Made by a program: the position numbers and the translations under genes. Shown piece after piece: positions 1 through 11,539 of a stretch of DNA of 64,000 bases (within the stretch, counting starts at the first letter, position 1; each line of letters opens with the position of its first letter). Under the pieces are notes generated by a model that ran no database searches, was not told the DNA's origin, and was given only the letters and a program-made list of their open reading frames with translations. The DNA is from Fallopia convolvulus. Taxonomy: Eukaryota > Streptophyta > Magnoliopsida > Caryophyllales > Polygonaceae. Location: contig OZ024733.1 in the NCBI GenBank assembly GCA_964016875.1, positions 24,347,324 to 24,411,323 on the forward strand, read 5' to 3'.

Positions 1-95
1 TATAAGGAAATAAAAATATTCTAGAATCTTATTTTGATAAATGATAAATTACTTATACGTTCTTTAAATTTGGGAAGGTCTTTTTTTTATTTTAT

Positions 96-1422
96 CGGAA
101 ATTTCGCGTGGTAACCTTGAGGTTTCACATTATTTATGAGGTGTACCAAAGTTCGTCATAATTCACATGGTAACACTAAGGTCTATATAAAAGTCACACG
201 TTAACCTTGAGATTTACATGATATTCATCAAATGCCCAAAAAATTAAAATTGACTTTAATCATTAAATTTAATTTATTAAAATTTTGAAAAATATTTTCA
301 ACATTCTTAAAATATAATCTTATTCATTATCTTAATATCAAATTTATAGTTAATAATTTTATTAGTTTCATCCAGCTTGTATCATATTTTCAACTTATAA
401 ATTAATCAATAAAAGATTGTTAAAATAATATTTTTACTCTTCTATCTAAGTTGATAATCTTATCCTGTTTTTATGAAATTATATAAAATTTCATTATTTA
501 ATAAAAAGAATCAAATAATGTAATTTTAAATTGAAAATCTTCAAAATATAAAAAACTTAAATTTAGATATTCCGTTAATGTAGTCAAACAAAATTTTTGG
601 ATTAAGAAGTTTATTTACATACATATTTTAAAATATAAATAATGTAAATAATGTGAATAATGTAATTTTGATAATGTAAATCCTAAAAATGTGTACGAAC
701 AGAAGGCAAAAGAAAATGAAGAAAGAAAAAAAATAAGAACATTACTAAGTGAAATTGATCCCTATTCTTAAATTTACTAAGCTAAAACATAGTTGTTCGT
801 TTGAAATAGCAGAATTTCCTAGCCCAAAGTAGCCAACTAATTTGAAAAAGTAAAATAAATATGTAAATTATCAAAATTATAAATTATTTACATTATCAAA
901 ATTTACATTATTTGTATTATTTATATTTTAAAATATCAATGCAAATAAATTTCTTAACCCAAATAAATTTCTTGACTAAAATTAAAAAAAATTTAAAATT
1001 TAAAATATTTATATTCTGAATATTTTCAATTCAAATTACGTTTTCTGATCATTTTTTTAAATAAAAATTTAAAACTCATATAAATGGGAAAATGTATTCA
1101 TTTTAATAGTTTTTAATTGATTAATTTCTAAGGTAAAAATATGATAAATTTTGATTAAAATAATTGAACTATGATATTTGATTTTAAGGTAATGAATAAG
1201 ATTATATTTCAAGAATGTTGAAAATATATTTCAATTTTTTAATAAAATAAGGTTAATGATTAATGTTAATTTTAGCTTTTTGGCATTTAATGAATTTCAT
1301 ATAAATCCCAAGGTTATGGTGTGACTTTTATATAAACCTTAGGGTTACCGTGTGAATAATGACAAACTATGGTACACCTCATGAATAATGTCAAAGCTCG
1401 AGGTTACCACTCGAAATTTCCG
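96..1422. mobile_element. Non-autonomous long-TIR fold-back element (Mutator-like)
   Basis: The two ends are inverted copies of each other. The left end begins CGGAAATTTCG and the right end closes CGAAATTTCCG, and the similarity continues inward for roughly 500-600 bases per arm (left arm to about 690, right arm from about 860), leaving a loop of about 170 bases. The nonamer TTATTTTAT lies directly outside both ends (87-95 and 1423-1431) and fits a 9-bp target-site duplication. Long TIRs with 9-bp duplications are typical of Mutator-like elements in plants. No open reading frame of useful length lies inside, so it would need a transposase from elsewhere. A generic fold-back element of another superfamily is possible, but the 9-bp duplication argues for MULE. 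Confidence 0.78.
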
Positions 1423-1431
1423 TTATTTTAT

Positions 1432-2498
1432 TCTAGAGTCTTTTTGGTTGAAAAAGTGCCATTTTTATTTTATTTGTCCTTTAAATTATAAAAAAAATGA
1501 AAAATAGAAGATTTTGGAGATTTAGAAATCACTCTAAATTTGAGAAGATCTCTATCCATTTTAGAGAATTTATCTATAATGGAAAAGGTAAGGGGATTTT
1601 TTTTGGGCCAAAAAATGATCCAAAATCCCTAAAAGCACAATTTCCAAGAATTTAGAAAATTTAGGGAATTGAATATTCCTACAATTGATGTTACAAGTAG
1701 AATGCCTCATTCGTGGACTCGTGCTACTAAATCACGGGTTGGCTCACCCGAAAAATAAGAGTGGGTTTGGACTAGGGGTTCGACCCATTTGAGCTGGGTC
1801 AGGCTAGCTTGTATTAAAAGTGGTACGAGTATACATTAAAGAGTAGCTCTTGTTGACATATATGTTTGGATGGTGGGATTTGATGAGAATTTTAGGGAGG
1901 GAAATGGTGGGAATCATTTTTCTATTGTTTGGTTGTAATTTTATGTGAAAATTGATGGGATTTCATTAGAAAATTTAGAGTGAAATGATGGGAAATTGAA
2001 TCCCACCAAATTGGTGGAATTTGATGGGAAACTAGAGATACATGTTTCAAATAAGAAAAAAGAAAAGAAAATTTTACCGACATTTTCTCATCAAACCCCA
2101 CCTCTTGCCAAACAAAGAGATCATTAAAATCCACTACATTCTCACCTTTTATTTTCTTATCATTTCCTTTCTCGTATTTCCCCACCCTTTCTTTTCTCAT
2201 CAATTCTCAATTGCCAAACAGGCAAGTTTCTGAATGGAAAATGTATGTTATAGATTGTGCTTCATAATGGCCTTTTATAACACTCAAATCGATCCCCAAT
2301 CGATTCCAATTTCCGATTTGAATGTGTAACCCTCATTCAAACGTTTGCATGATTTTTTTCACTTGATTTAATCCCTTTACTCCCAATCTACATGCCATTG
2401 ATTGTAATAATCACTCCCTTCTTCAATCATCATTGCTTGTGAGTGCCAAACGACGACAAGTTGATTGTCATTTGACCGGATTAAATTCATTTTCACCA
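1432..2498. other. AT-rich non-coding DNA with a possible MITE
   Basis: No gene is supported here. Between about 1868 and 2222 the sequence looks like a degraded miniature inverted-repeat element: the left side has TGTTTGGATGG followed by GATTTGATGAGAA, and the right side read in reverse has CTGTTTGGCAATTG followed by AATTGATGAGAAAAG. Further GTTTGG and TGATGAGAA variants occur inside. No clear target duplication was found, so the MITE reading is tentative. The rest is low-complexity A/T sequence. Confidence 0.35.
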
Positions 2499-2740
2499 TT
2501 TGAACGGTTTTAGGTCGATTGGTTTCCTCGACCATTCACTCCCAAAACCCTAATCAATTCTCGAAATTGATTAACGACCATGCACCACCACCCATAGAAT
2601 CTATGGGTGGTGGTGCATGGATAGATCATTCCTGCCATGGACGGCAGTCTCTTCATCATCTCCACCCAAAAACCGTTCAAATGTCATGGTGGTGCATGGT
2701 CGTTAATCTATGGACGACAGTCTCTTCATCATGTCGTCCA
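2499..2740. repeat. Rearranged fold-back next to a LINE fragment
   Basis: A perfect 19-bp inverted repeat (CCATGCACCACCACCCATA at about 2579 with its complement ending near 2621) is nested in larger inverted pieces: GATTAACGACCATGCACCAC recurs inverted near 2692-2713, and ACCATTTGAACGGTTTT at about 2498 recurs inverted near 2670-2686. TGGACGGCAGTCTCTTCATC (about 2637) is repeated directly with one change at about 2714. The block at 2625-2680 is also an inverted copy of LINE ORF1 sequence at about 4088-4140. It is non-coding debris from several template switches or repairs. Confidence 0.7.
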
Positions 2741-4087
2741 CTACTTCGACAACTCAATCACTCCGTTATTTCTCTCATCCCGAAGATTGAGACCCCGGTC
2801 CGTGTGGAGCATTTTAGACCGATCTCGTGTTGGAATGTGGTGTACAAGCTCATATCCAAGGTGATGACTACACAACTAGGGAGGTGCCTCGGCTCCATCA
2901 TTGATCCGGCCCAAAGCGCTTTCGTGGAGGGTCGGTTAATGGCGGATAATATCTTTCTTGTCCAAGAACTCCTCCGGAGATACAACAAGACGAGAGACAC
3001 TAGGCGATGCTTCCTCAACATTGACCTCGCCAAGGCCTATGACTCCATCTCATGGGACTTCCTCCGGTTTGCTCTCAACCACCTCGGATTCCCATCGGTT
3101 TTCATCTCTTGGGTCATGGAATGTGTGTCCACCGCCTCTTACTCCATCAAAGTTAACAAGAGCATCCATGGCTTCTTTCCCGGCAAAAGAGGCCTCCGGC
3201 AAGGTGACCCGCTCTCCCCCTTTCTCTTTGTCATATGCATGGAGCTTTTCTCTCGTTTGGTAAAAAAAAGAAACCTCTAAACCCCCCTTCCAATTCCACC
3301 AAAATTGTGAGGCCCTTAAACTTTCACATTTGATTTTTGCCGATGACATTGTCATGTTTTGTCGTGGGGATCTTGGGTCGGTTAGAGTGCTTATGGGCTG
3401 TCTTGAGAGGTTTAAAATCATGTCCGGGCTGAGTGTTAATATTGGGAAATCCTCTATGTTCCTTGGCTCGGTGCCGGTCCCCAAAAGGGGCGCTTTGTAC
3501 GCCGCCACCGGGTTTAAGGAGGGCATATTTCCTTTCTGTTATTTGGGCATCCCTATAGCTCCTCACAAGCTTCTTGTCACACAATATAAGCCTCTCCTTG
3601 ATAAGATAAGTGGGTACTTAAATGCTTGGGCCAAGAAAAGCATCTCTTTTGCCGGGCGTCGGGAGTTGATTATTTCGGTCCTTCAAGGGTGTGAGGGGTT
3701 TTGGCTTTCCATTCTTCCGGTCCCCGACATGGTCATTAAAAGCCTCATCTCCATATGCCGCACCTTTCTTTGGCATAGGCCTCGGGTTAAATGGGAAAAC
3801 ACTTGTGTGCCTAGATGTGAGGGGGGGCTCGAGTTTCTTGATCTTGAGTGTTGGAATGAGGGTTTCATGGCCAAGCACTTTTGGCACATTTTTCATATGA
3901 GGGATAGCATGTGGGTGCGTTGGATCCATCACCGATACCTTAGTGTGGCCGAGCCCATTTCTTGGACCATACATAAGAACGATTCGCCCTTGATCAAAGC
4001 TATCCTCAATACCCGGGACAAGATTGTGGGACTTGAAAGAGGGGAATTGAGTGTCGGGGAGCTCCTTGAAACTTGGTGCGTGGATGG
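2741..4087 (+). pseudogene. LINE E1: reverse transcriptase fragment (5'- and 3'-truncated)
   Basis: This is an internal piece of a LINE ORF2. Readable RT landmarks in order are the LIPKIETPVRVEHFRPIS block, the catalytic motif A block LNIDLAKAYDSISW, the motif B block GLRQGDPLSPF, the FADD catalytic box in LIFADDIVMFCRG, and the YLGIPI block followed by the start of the zf-RVT linker. One extra A in the run near 3262-3270 shifts the frame, so the coding sense continues in another frame from about 3279. The endonuclease domain is absent, and the 3' part ends at about 4087 where the reading frame passes without a stop into an ORF1 of another copy (E2). Closest relatives in the window are E5 and the truncated copy E10. 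It is dead as a transposition enzyme. Confidence 0.88.
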
Positions 4088-4698
4088 TTTTTTGGGTGGA
4101 GATGATGAAGAGATTGCCGTCCATGGCAGGAATGATCTGTCGGACGAGGATTCTGATGTGCCAGACTTCCCAGTTTTGCACCGTGGATTCATGTCCCCTT
4201 CGAAGAACGCGACTCGGCCTACCGCTTCGGAAAACCCTAGCCGGATCCCATCGTCGCCTAGGGCCCAAACCCTCGTGCCGGATCCTGGTACCGATAGACC
4301 TTCGCAGCGTGTCCAGGTTCAACGAACCTTGGTTTCGCCTTCGCCTGGCACCAAACCCATGGCCGACAACACCAGAAACGAAGCGTCGCTGCTGCCCATG
4401 CATGCGCCTGCTACTATCAATGCTACGCAGGGTCCCGAGGAGTCTAACCCAAGGGTCGCTCCTGCTGCGTACGCGCCTGAGGACCCAGTCCTCGGCCCCG
4501 CGTCTGGTACCTCTACGTGGCAAGACACGATGAATGCGGCCGCTGCTGGGCACTCTGGCACGCAGGTCTCTAGGGATGGCACTTGCGACAAGTCTGGCCA
4601 TCTTGATAATGGTACTCGAGCCCAAGCTCCTGCCCTTGGCACCCGTGGCACGAGGATTTCGTCCACGCCTGGGCATATTGGAACCAGCCGTGACGGCG

Positions 4699-4703
4699 CC
4701 TTT
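4699..4703 (+). repeat. 5-bp target duplication CCTTT (left)
   Basis: CCTTT here and again at 6273-6277 brackets the LTR at 4704-6272, the size expected from Gypsy or Copia integrases. Confidence 0.8.
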
Positions 4704-6272
4704 TGATGAGGTATTTTTCAGTCGTTTACCTATCAAAGAATCCTAACTTAACCAATCTGAGTAGAATGGTAAGCAAGGGTCGATCCCACAGAGACTCGTG
4801 TATTAATGTTATTACTTAAGTGCCAAGTAACTAAATAAGGGGGTTTTATGGATGATTGAGTAACTAACTAATCTAATATGCAAAATAAACCTAAGTATGA
4901 ATGCAAATATTGATTGTAAATATATGAGAGAGAAATATGTTCAACTAGTTAAATCCATCATAGACATGCTTATTGATCATTGATTCTTTCGATTCTCAAT
5001 TCCCTTGAATAATCTATTGTGAATTATACTCCTACTAAGAATTATGATCCAAACTTCATAAATAGTTGAAAGAACTAACAGTCTAAACAACCCTAATCAT
5101 TTAACAACCTAAAACAACGTCTAGATTCAATTAAACGACAGCTTTACGAATCAAGTTATCAATAGAAACAAACACTTAGAGCAAACAGACATCTAAGTAA
5201 TTTGTGGATTTATTCCCTTCTACAACTGAATAGCCCGAACGGGTCTAAACAATTATAGATGCTACTTTATCTAATCAACCCCGAACGGGCATCAATCAGA
5301 TTAGTTGTAAATTAACCTAGAAATTCTATTAGGGGATCAATCTAACAAAACCCTAGAATAATTCTGATTCAATTAAGCACAGGGAATAAAACCTATTCAA
5401 GTTGTTGAGAATCAATCAAACCTCACAATATTATGCAATCTATGATTTCAATAACTAGCCAAACACAAAGGAAATTAGCAACGCATAATTAAATTGAAAT
5501 CAAACTTACAAAGGTTCAAAGGTTCTTCCTTGAGAGAAAACCCTAGCCTCCAAAAGTATGATCCAAGTTATGATAATGATAGAGAGAGAAAACTAAAAAC
5601 AAGGTTTAAATACCCCACAAGATATCCAAAGATAAAATATCCCTAAATTACATCAAACCAGTCGGAAAAGACCTAATAAAGTCCAACCCGAAGCCCAAAA
5701 CACGCGGCCCAACATCTCCTGCAGCAGAACAAGGTGCGCAGTCTCCTTCTTGGGTGGCGCGGCCGCGTCATCTCATGTTATGCCCGCGGCACTTCTCGGT
5801 TCAGCATTTCAGGCGACACTTCAGAGGCTGTTTTCACCCACTTAGAGTTGGAATTTGGACTCGAAGTAAAAATATGAATTGTAGCTCTTTGAATTAGCTT
5901 TCCAGTGATACCAAATTGAGCCTTATCCGAGCACTATAGCTCCAAAACCAAGCATTGCAACATAGAGGTGTCAAAACAAGTACTCCAATGCATAGCCCGG
6001 GTTTAAGCTTTCTTTTCACACAAGCTCTTGGGCCTTAGTTCTTCTAATCTTCACTTGTATCACTCTAAGCTTCCTCAAAATTCACCATAGTCCTCTAAGA
6101 TCCATCCCGTCCACGCTTGTTTACCTAAAGATCTGCAAAACCAAACAAAACAAGCGCAAAACCCGAATTCCCTAGAAAACCTAAAAACCTAAGAATTACA
6201 CTAAACTAAGCTAAAACCATGCAAAATAAACATAAATATGCATCCTAAACACTACCTAAATGCAAGCTATCA
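4704..6272 (-). mobile_element. Solo LTR of a Gypsy-like retrotransposon
   Basis: The block runs from TGATGAGG to GCTATCA on the + strand, giving TG...CA ends, with CCTTT on both sides. On the minus strand it reads as a normal LTR: it starts TGATAGCTTGCATT, has a TATA-like TATTTAAA (on the + strand within 5601-5616) in the right place for a promoter, and ends near a GGGATCGACCC block and AAAAATACCTCATCA. The same terminal pattern appears on the + strand in the LTR end at 19996. No second LTR or internal region is present, so unequal recombination between two LTRs is the likely origin. It sits inside E2 ORF1 and is therefore younger than E2. Confidence 0.82.
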
Positions 6273-7741
6273 CCTTTCCTCATGCCAACGCTGCGATACG
6301 CACCGACTCTTATGCTCGACCCGGTGCCAATGTGCCACGCCCGAATGCTTGGCATGATCGATCCAAAAAGGTGTTTCTAAACTCAGGCTTGGGAGGTAAA
6401 TTAAGCTACTTTCCTCCGACTTCGTCTAGAGTTTCAATAAAAGTTTCCGAAGGACTTTCGAAGGAGGAGGTTTGGGGATGGTCTTTGCTCGGACAATACG
6501 TTGGTTTCTTCCCGGGCAATTTTTTGATAAAGGAGCTGGCTAAGTCTTGGGGGATCAAGTCACGGTTTAGAGTAGAAGATGGCTGGATCATTTTTCAGTT
6601 TGACACCGAGGATGATCGCGACAAAGTGCTTCAAAACGGACCCTACTATATTCATGGTAAGCCTTTGATTCTCCAAAACATTCCCGATAAATTTGCCTTC
6701 AACCGTAGAAACATAGCCACTATTCCTCTTTGGGTCCGAATATATGGTCTTTCTCAAATTTTTTGGACCTATGATTTGATTGGCCGTGTTGCTTCCTATA
6801 TTGGCAAACCTTTATATGTGGATCCGGTCACCGATGGAAGAAAACGTGGATCGTATGCTAGGGTCTTGGTTGAGATAAATTTTGCCGAGAACATCACTAG
6901 AGAAGTAGGGGTGGATTTTGATGATGGGGCCTCGGTTGAATGCTCGTGCCTCATTGAAAACGAGCCATTATTTTGCAAAGGATGTTGTACTTTTGGTCAT
7001 GCTTTAGAAGATTGCACTTTCAAGGAAAAACGCACTGATGTTGGTGTTAATGCAAGAAGGAAAGAAAAAGTGGTCAAGTTTGTTGATGGGGTTGATACTT
7101 TGCCGACCAACAATGGCGCGCCCCTTGCTCATCCTGCCTTGGCGCGTCCCCCTTCGGCTGAAAAGAGCAAAAACCTTTCCTCATCCCCTGCCTTAACCGA
7201 GCCAAACCCACCCCATCCGGCCCCGACTCCCAACCATGGCCTTTTGATCAACAACACCGAGACCTCCCCCTTGGCCCCTTCCCCTTGCCAAGCTGATCCA
7301 TGCATAAACACTAAACCTAAAAGAAAGAAGAAGAAAAAGGTGTCGAAGAGTAAAGCGGTTGGTTCTATGGCCAACTCCCAAGGCCAAACCTCAAATGAGT
7401 CCACCAACACTGATACTTGGCAAGAAGACAAGGCCTCCGGTTCATCCTCGGAAAATGATACCCATGTTGATATTGAAAACGACTCCTTTGATAGCTCTAG
7501 TGTGGGATTTAATGAGTCCGAAGGTTGCAAGTCTAGTTCTAAAGTCACTAATGAATCAAGAGAAGAAACCGAGAACCAAGACCAAGGAAGTCATTCGCTA
7601 GCCAAGACAAAGAAGAAAAGATCACCTACGAAGCGTTGCATTCTCCTCGGGCTTAAGGCGCACCCCAAGTGGCCCATGGACCCCTCCGGCCGTGTCACTC
7701 GGAGCGTTGCCCGCGGCCAAGCCAAGCCCCCAGACCCTTAG

Positions 7742-8018
7742 CTTCGGTTTTGGTTTGTGTATGTTGTTAGAAGATGTTTGATGTTTTGTTGATGTTTGAT
7801 TGTTTTCGTTGCTTGATGTGGCTTGACTTGGCTTTATTTTGTCTGCGTGCTAGGAAGGCCTACGTGCTTTTCCTTAACGCCTTAGCTTAGTTGGTCTTGG
7901 AAGCCTTCGTGCTTTCCTTGTTGATTTCCTTTGACACTTGTGTGATTGTAACACCTCTTTTGAGGTGCATATTTACTTTAGCCGAATTTACCGATCCCGT
8001 TTGGGGCATAAAAAAAAA
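7742..8018 (+). other. E2 3' UTR with conserved hairpins and A-tail
   Basis: A long hairpin at 7845-7880 pairs GCGT...GGAA with TTCC...ACGC. Near the end is a tight stem CACCTC-TTTT-GAGGTG (7952-7967), followed by the GAATTTACCG block and an A-tail at 8010-8018. Position and shape match the 3' ends of the other LINE copies while the stem bases differ. Likely role by analogy with other LINEs: recognition of the RNA 3' end by the reverse transcriptase. Confidence 0.7.
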
Positions 8019-8033
8019 GAAAGAGCACATGTT
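8018..8033 (+). repeat. Junction repeat AGAAAGAGCACATGTT (E2/E3)
   Basis: It lies immediately after the E2 A-tail and immediately before the 5' UTR of E3. The same string recurs at the E7/E8, E8/E9, E9/E10, E10/E11, E11/E12 (one change) and E12/E13 junctions. Confidence 0.85.
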
Positions 8034-8971
8034 GCGTTTTCCTAGTGAGAGAAACTCTCTCCTCTCTCCTCTTTCCCTCACCCAAAACCGATTGCTCTCC
8101 CACCTTTCCACCGGCGTTCTAGCGCCGGCAAGGGCACACCTCACGTGGCCCTTGCTCAAACAACCCCTTCCCCACCAGCCCGCACCACCAACAACCTACC
8201 CTCGGCCTAGAGCCGCCTCCTTTGGCCACCTTCGGCCATGGGAAGGAAAAACCCAACCGACCTCCCAAAGTTGAAGGAAAACGCAAGCTCCTCTAATCCA
8301 AATGAAGTAGTAGCTCACAAAAACAAGACAATCTTGTCCAAAGAAATGAAGAAGGATGATGGGAAGATTGCTAGCAACAAAGAACGAGTCTTGAGGAAGG
8401 AAATAGAGGTGGTTCCAAGTCAAATCTCTAAGGCCACCATGAAAGGGCAAGAAAGCAACTTGGAGCTTGAACAAGATGAAGAATTTGATGGAAGAAATGA
8501 TAAAGATGAAGCCGAGAATGTGGAAGTTGTAGTTCATGGAAGAAATAAGCTTTCCGACGAGGAAGAGGAGCTCCCGGAGATGTTGCCGGCGCAACCCATG
8601 CCACCGGCGCCAACACCGGACCGTACCGTCGGCGAGATCCTTGCATTGCCTTTGGCGACGCCCCATAACCCTAGCTTGGCACCCAAGGAGAAAGAAGACA
8701 AGGAGGTGTCACATGTTCAAGCTTCCAAAAGTGCATTGGGGACCATTGTTGGAAGCACACTAAAACGGGTAAGGTCAACTCCTTTACTTTCCTCATGGCA
8801 TGCCTTTGTTCCCCCCATTTTGGGTAAAGACCTCCTAGTAGCCCCATGTGATCCACCTACCACCAAATCAGCCGCCACACACCAAATCCTTGCCCTAAAA
8901 AACTCTTTTTGCCCACCAACTCCCATGCTACCTTGGCCCCACACACCAACACAAAAAATTCAAACCCCACC

Positions 8972-9872
8972 TGATGTGATTCCATCTACCGAGTCATGGC
9001 CCCATGAGTTGAGTGAAGATTCCATCCCTAAAGACAAGCCCAATGTGCATGATAAAGGGGAGCCAATACTTGGACAAGCAACCAAAGACGATGTTCGAGG
9101 CGATAAGAAGCCGAGTCAAGGAGCCATGCCCTATCTTGGGCGCATCACACGAGCCCTAGAGAAGTCTATACTAGACAAAATCAAGGAGGAGCTCATGGCT
9201 CATAAGTTTCCGATGGCTAATGACGGTGAAGGTTGGAGTTTTATTGTGCTTCACGGTTCTAAGTGACATTTCTACGATTAAGGACACTTTATAAGTTTTC
9301 GGGATTTCGGGTTAATTTATGTAATTTCCTTAAATGAGGGGGTTGATTTTGTAAGGCTTTGTGTTAGGTTTAAGGTCGGCCTCCTCCTCCTCATTTCGGG
9401 AGATTGGATGAAAAACCTTGTTGCTTACTTTCCTTGCATCTTTCAATTCAAGTACTTGTTCTTGTTTTCGTTCGTTCAATTCTCGTTGTTCAAGTTGTTG
9501 GTGAGTAATATCCGACAACCTAGGGCATCCTTGTTTGTTTGAGAGCTTGGTGAGTCATATCCAAGTTATCAAGCATCCATATCCCCTTGTTCTCTCCATT
9601 TCGAACCATCATCCATCTCGGAGGTTTCTGCACCATCTCAGTAAAATCGACATAACTTTCAATCCACTCATCATCTTGCTCTCATATTTTGAGTACTTCA
9701 ACTAGACTCATAGATCTAACTTCTCGATTTTGAATCACTCAATTCCGAGTTCGGAAAAGGAAGATCCATCCAGTTGAAGACGGTTCAGTTGCGTGGTGTT
9801 TGTTGTCGGAATTCCTTGGATTCTCGTGGCGATCTCTTTGCACCATCATCCCTTCCATCGATCCGGCCATCA
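8972..9872 (+). mobile_element. Solo LTR with TSD CCACC
   Basis: It starts TGATGTGATTCC and ends GGCCATCA, with CCACC on both sides (8967-8971 and 9873-9877). The first 300 bases stay open in the ORF1 frame and include LGRITRALEKSILDKIKEEL, which resembles the short tail found near the end of Gypsy polyproteins; this suggests that the LTR contains the pol terminus. GGTGAGTAATATCC and GGTGAGTCATATCC occur at about 9499 and 9548, motifs also found in the TRIM-like LTRs at 58930 and 59871. Orientation is inferred from the coding strand. Confidence 0.78.
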
Positions 9873-11539
9873 CCACCCATTCAAAAAACCCAACGGCTAG
9901 TGCCATTGGCGCGCCTGTTGCAGCCGGGCAAAGAGGGCGTGCCATTCCCGCCAAGTGCGCGCCCATCCCCCATGTGCCAAACCCAAAATCCCACCTCCCC
10001 TCGGCGCGCCCCCAACACCGAACCTTCGCCCAACCGATCACCGCGCCAGCCTCGGGCCACGTTGGCACGAGCGCATCGGCGCCTCGCTCCTATGCCCAAG
10101 CCGTGGCGCGCCAAGGCGCGCCTTCCCACCGTCCCGGTTCGAACCAACCAAAGAAAATTTTTATGAATTCCGGGCTAGGAGGCAAGCTTGAATACATTCC
10201 CCCAACCACGACTCGAGCCCAAACTAAATGTTCTGAGGCCTTACCAAAACACCAAGTGTGGGGATGGTCTTTGTTAGGCCAATACGTGGGATTTCATCCG
10301 GGGAACTTCTTGATTAATGAATTGAGAAAGCAATGGGGTATGAAATCAAGATATAGGGAAGAAGAGGGATGGATGATTTTCAATTTCGATAGTGAAGAGG
10401 ATTGTGACAAGGTTCTTCAAGGGGGACCTTACTTTATACATGGCAAGCCTCTCCTCCTAAACTACATCCCCGACAAGTTTGCCTTCAATAGGAAAGATAT
10501 AGCCACCATCCCGCTTTGGGTGCGCTTGTATGGGCTTTCAAAAGACTATTGGACGACACCCGTGCTTAGTGGAGTGGCTTCATACATTGGAAAGCCGCTC
10601 TATATGGACCCGGTCACGTATGAAGGCAAGAGAGGAGCGTATGCACGAGTCCTCACGGAGATCAATTTCGCCTCACCAATTGTTAGAGAGGTAGGTATTG
10701 ACTTTGATGATGGAGTTTCTATTGATTGCTCTTGCTTGATTGAGAATGAGCCTTGTTATTTTGATGTGTTGCTCTTTTGGGCATGAGAAAAAGGATTGCA
10801 CCTTCAATGAAAAAAGAGAGAATGTAGGTGTATTGGCCAAGCGCCCCTCCAAGGTCTCGAAGAGCTATGCTCGGAGAGAAGAAGAGCCGGCCGGGGATGG
10901 CGGTGCCTTGGGGACGCTAGCCAAAGGGAGATCTCCACCGAATGATCCCACCGGGAAGGGTCCAATATCCCCTAGAACCGGCGGCATACCGGATACCGAC
11001 GCACCGAAGGGGAAGACAACCTCGGAGAGAGAGGGGAAACACGGGAAACACATCAAGAATGAAACACAAAGTCCAAAACAAAGAGGTGGGAAACAAAATG
11101 TGAGTGTGAAAGGCAAAAACAAAGTTGGAGAGGAAGGCAACTCGCATTCTCACAATGCTAGTGCCATGAGTGAAGATCAAGAACCCGAGAGTGAGAGTAA
11201 ATCTACTCCAAGTGAGGCCGAGAGTGAGAGTGACAATGAGGTTGTTCTTTCCCCCGGAGTTGCTTCGCTTGAGGTGATGGTGGCTAGTGTGGAGGAGGAT
11301 GACAAAGTCTCGGACAACTTAGCCGAGGGTGGGAGAGGTGGAGACTCGAAAAAGGAAGAGGAGTTCGTGGTTGCCAAGTCCAAATCGGCACAAAAGAGGG
11401 CTCGGAGAAAGGCACGCAAGGCTGAAAATGAGAGTGTCTTAGCACTTCAAGCCTCACCAAAATTCCCAAGGCCATTGAACCCTATAAGAACGAGGAGCTC
11501 GGCGCGCAACAAGCAAGGGAGGGGGGCTAACGTGTCCCT

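Larger units (their letters stand above)
4088..7741 (+). pseudogene. LINE E2 ORF1 (DUF4283 and zinc-knuckle protein), split by a solo LTR
   Basis: ORF1 proteins of plant L1 LINEs bind element RNA. The N-terminal part (4088-4703) holds the acidic motif block AVHGRNDLSDEDSD, a long Ala/Pro/Thr-rich linker and the GHIGTSRDGA linker block. The LTR then intervenes at 4704-6272. The remainder resumes at 6278 in the same frame once the LTR and one copy of the 5-bp duplication are discounted. It contains NSGLGGKLSY, the DUF4283 fold (EEVWGWSLLGQYVGFF through SYARVLVEINF), a canonical zinc knuckle CKGCCTFGHALEDC at about 6976-7017, then a Ser/Glu-rich tail. The C-terminus RVTRSVARGQAKPPDP is of the type seen only in ORF1-only copies. 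No other stop is seen after 6278. The initiator region is missing because the 5' end is joined to E1. Confidence 0.85.
4088..8018 (+). mobile_element. LINE E2: ORF1-only ('half-LINE') copy
   Basis: This copy holds an ORF1 lacking its first few dozen codons, then a 3' UTR that begins directly after the ORF1 stop and ends in an A-tail (8010-8018). There is no trace of endonuclease or RT between ORF1 and the 3' UTR. A 1.57-kb solo LTR interrupts ORF1. The same ORF1-then-3'UTR layout recurs in E7, E8 and E14, so the missing ORF2 is unlikely to be a private deletion. After the tail comes the junction repeat AGAAAGAGCACATGTT, then LINE E3. Confidence 0.8.

Noticed and set aside
1922..2203. 93-codon minus-strand ORF
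   Set aside because: It lies in a possible MITE with A/T-rich, repeat-derived composition and no recognisable domain.
2519..2740. N-terminal extension of the E1 reading frame
   Set aside because: The open frame upstream of 2741 crosses fold-back debris; homology to LINE ORF2 begins only at about 2741.
3618..4736. Long minus-strand open frame (372 codons)
   Set aside because: It is antisense to the LINE RT and ORF1 coding sequence, Arg/Ser-rich, shows no domain, and follows the codon pattern of the + strand.
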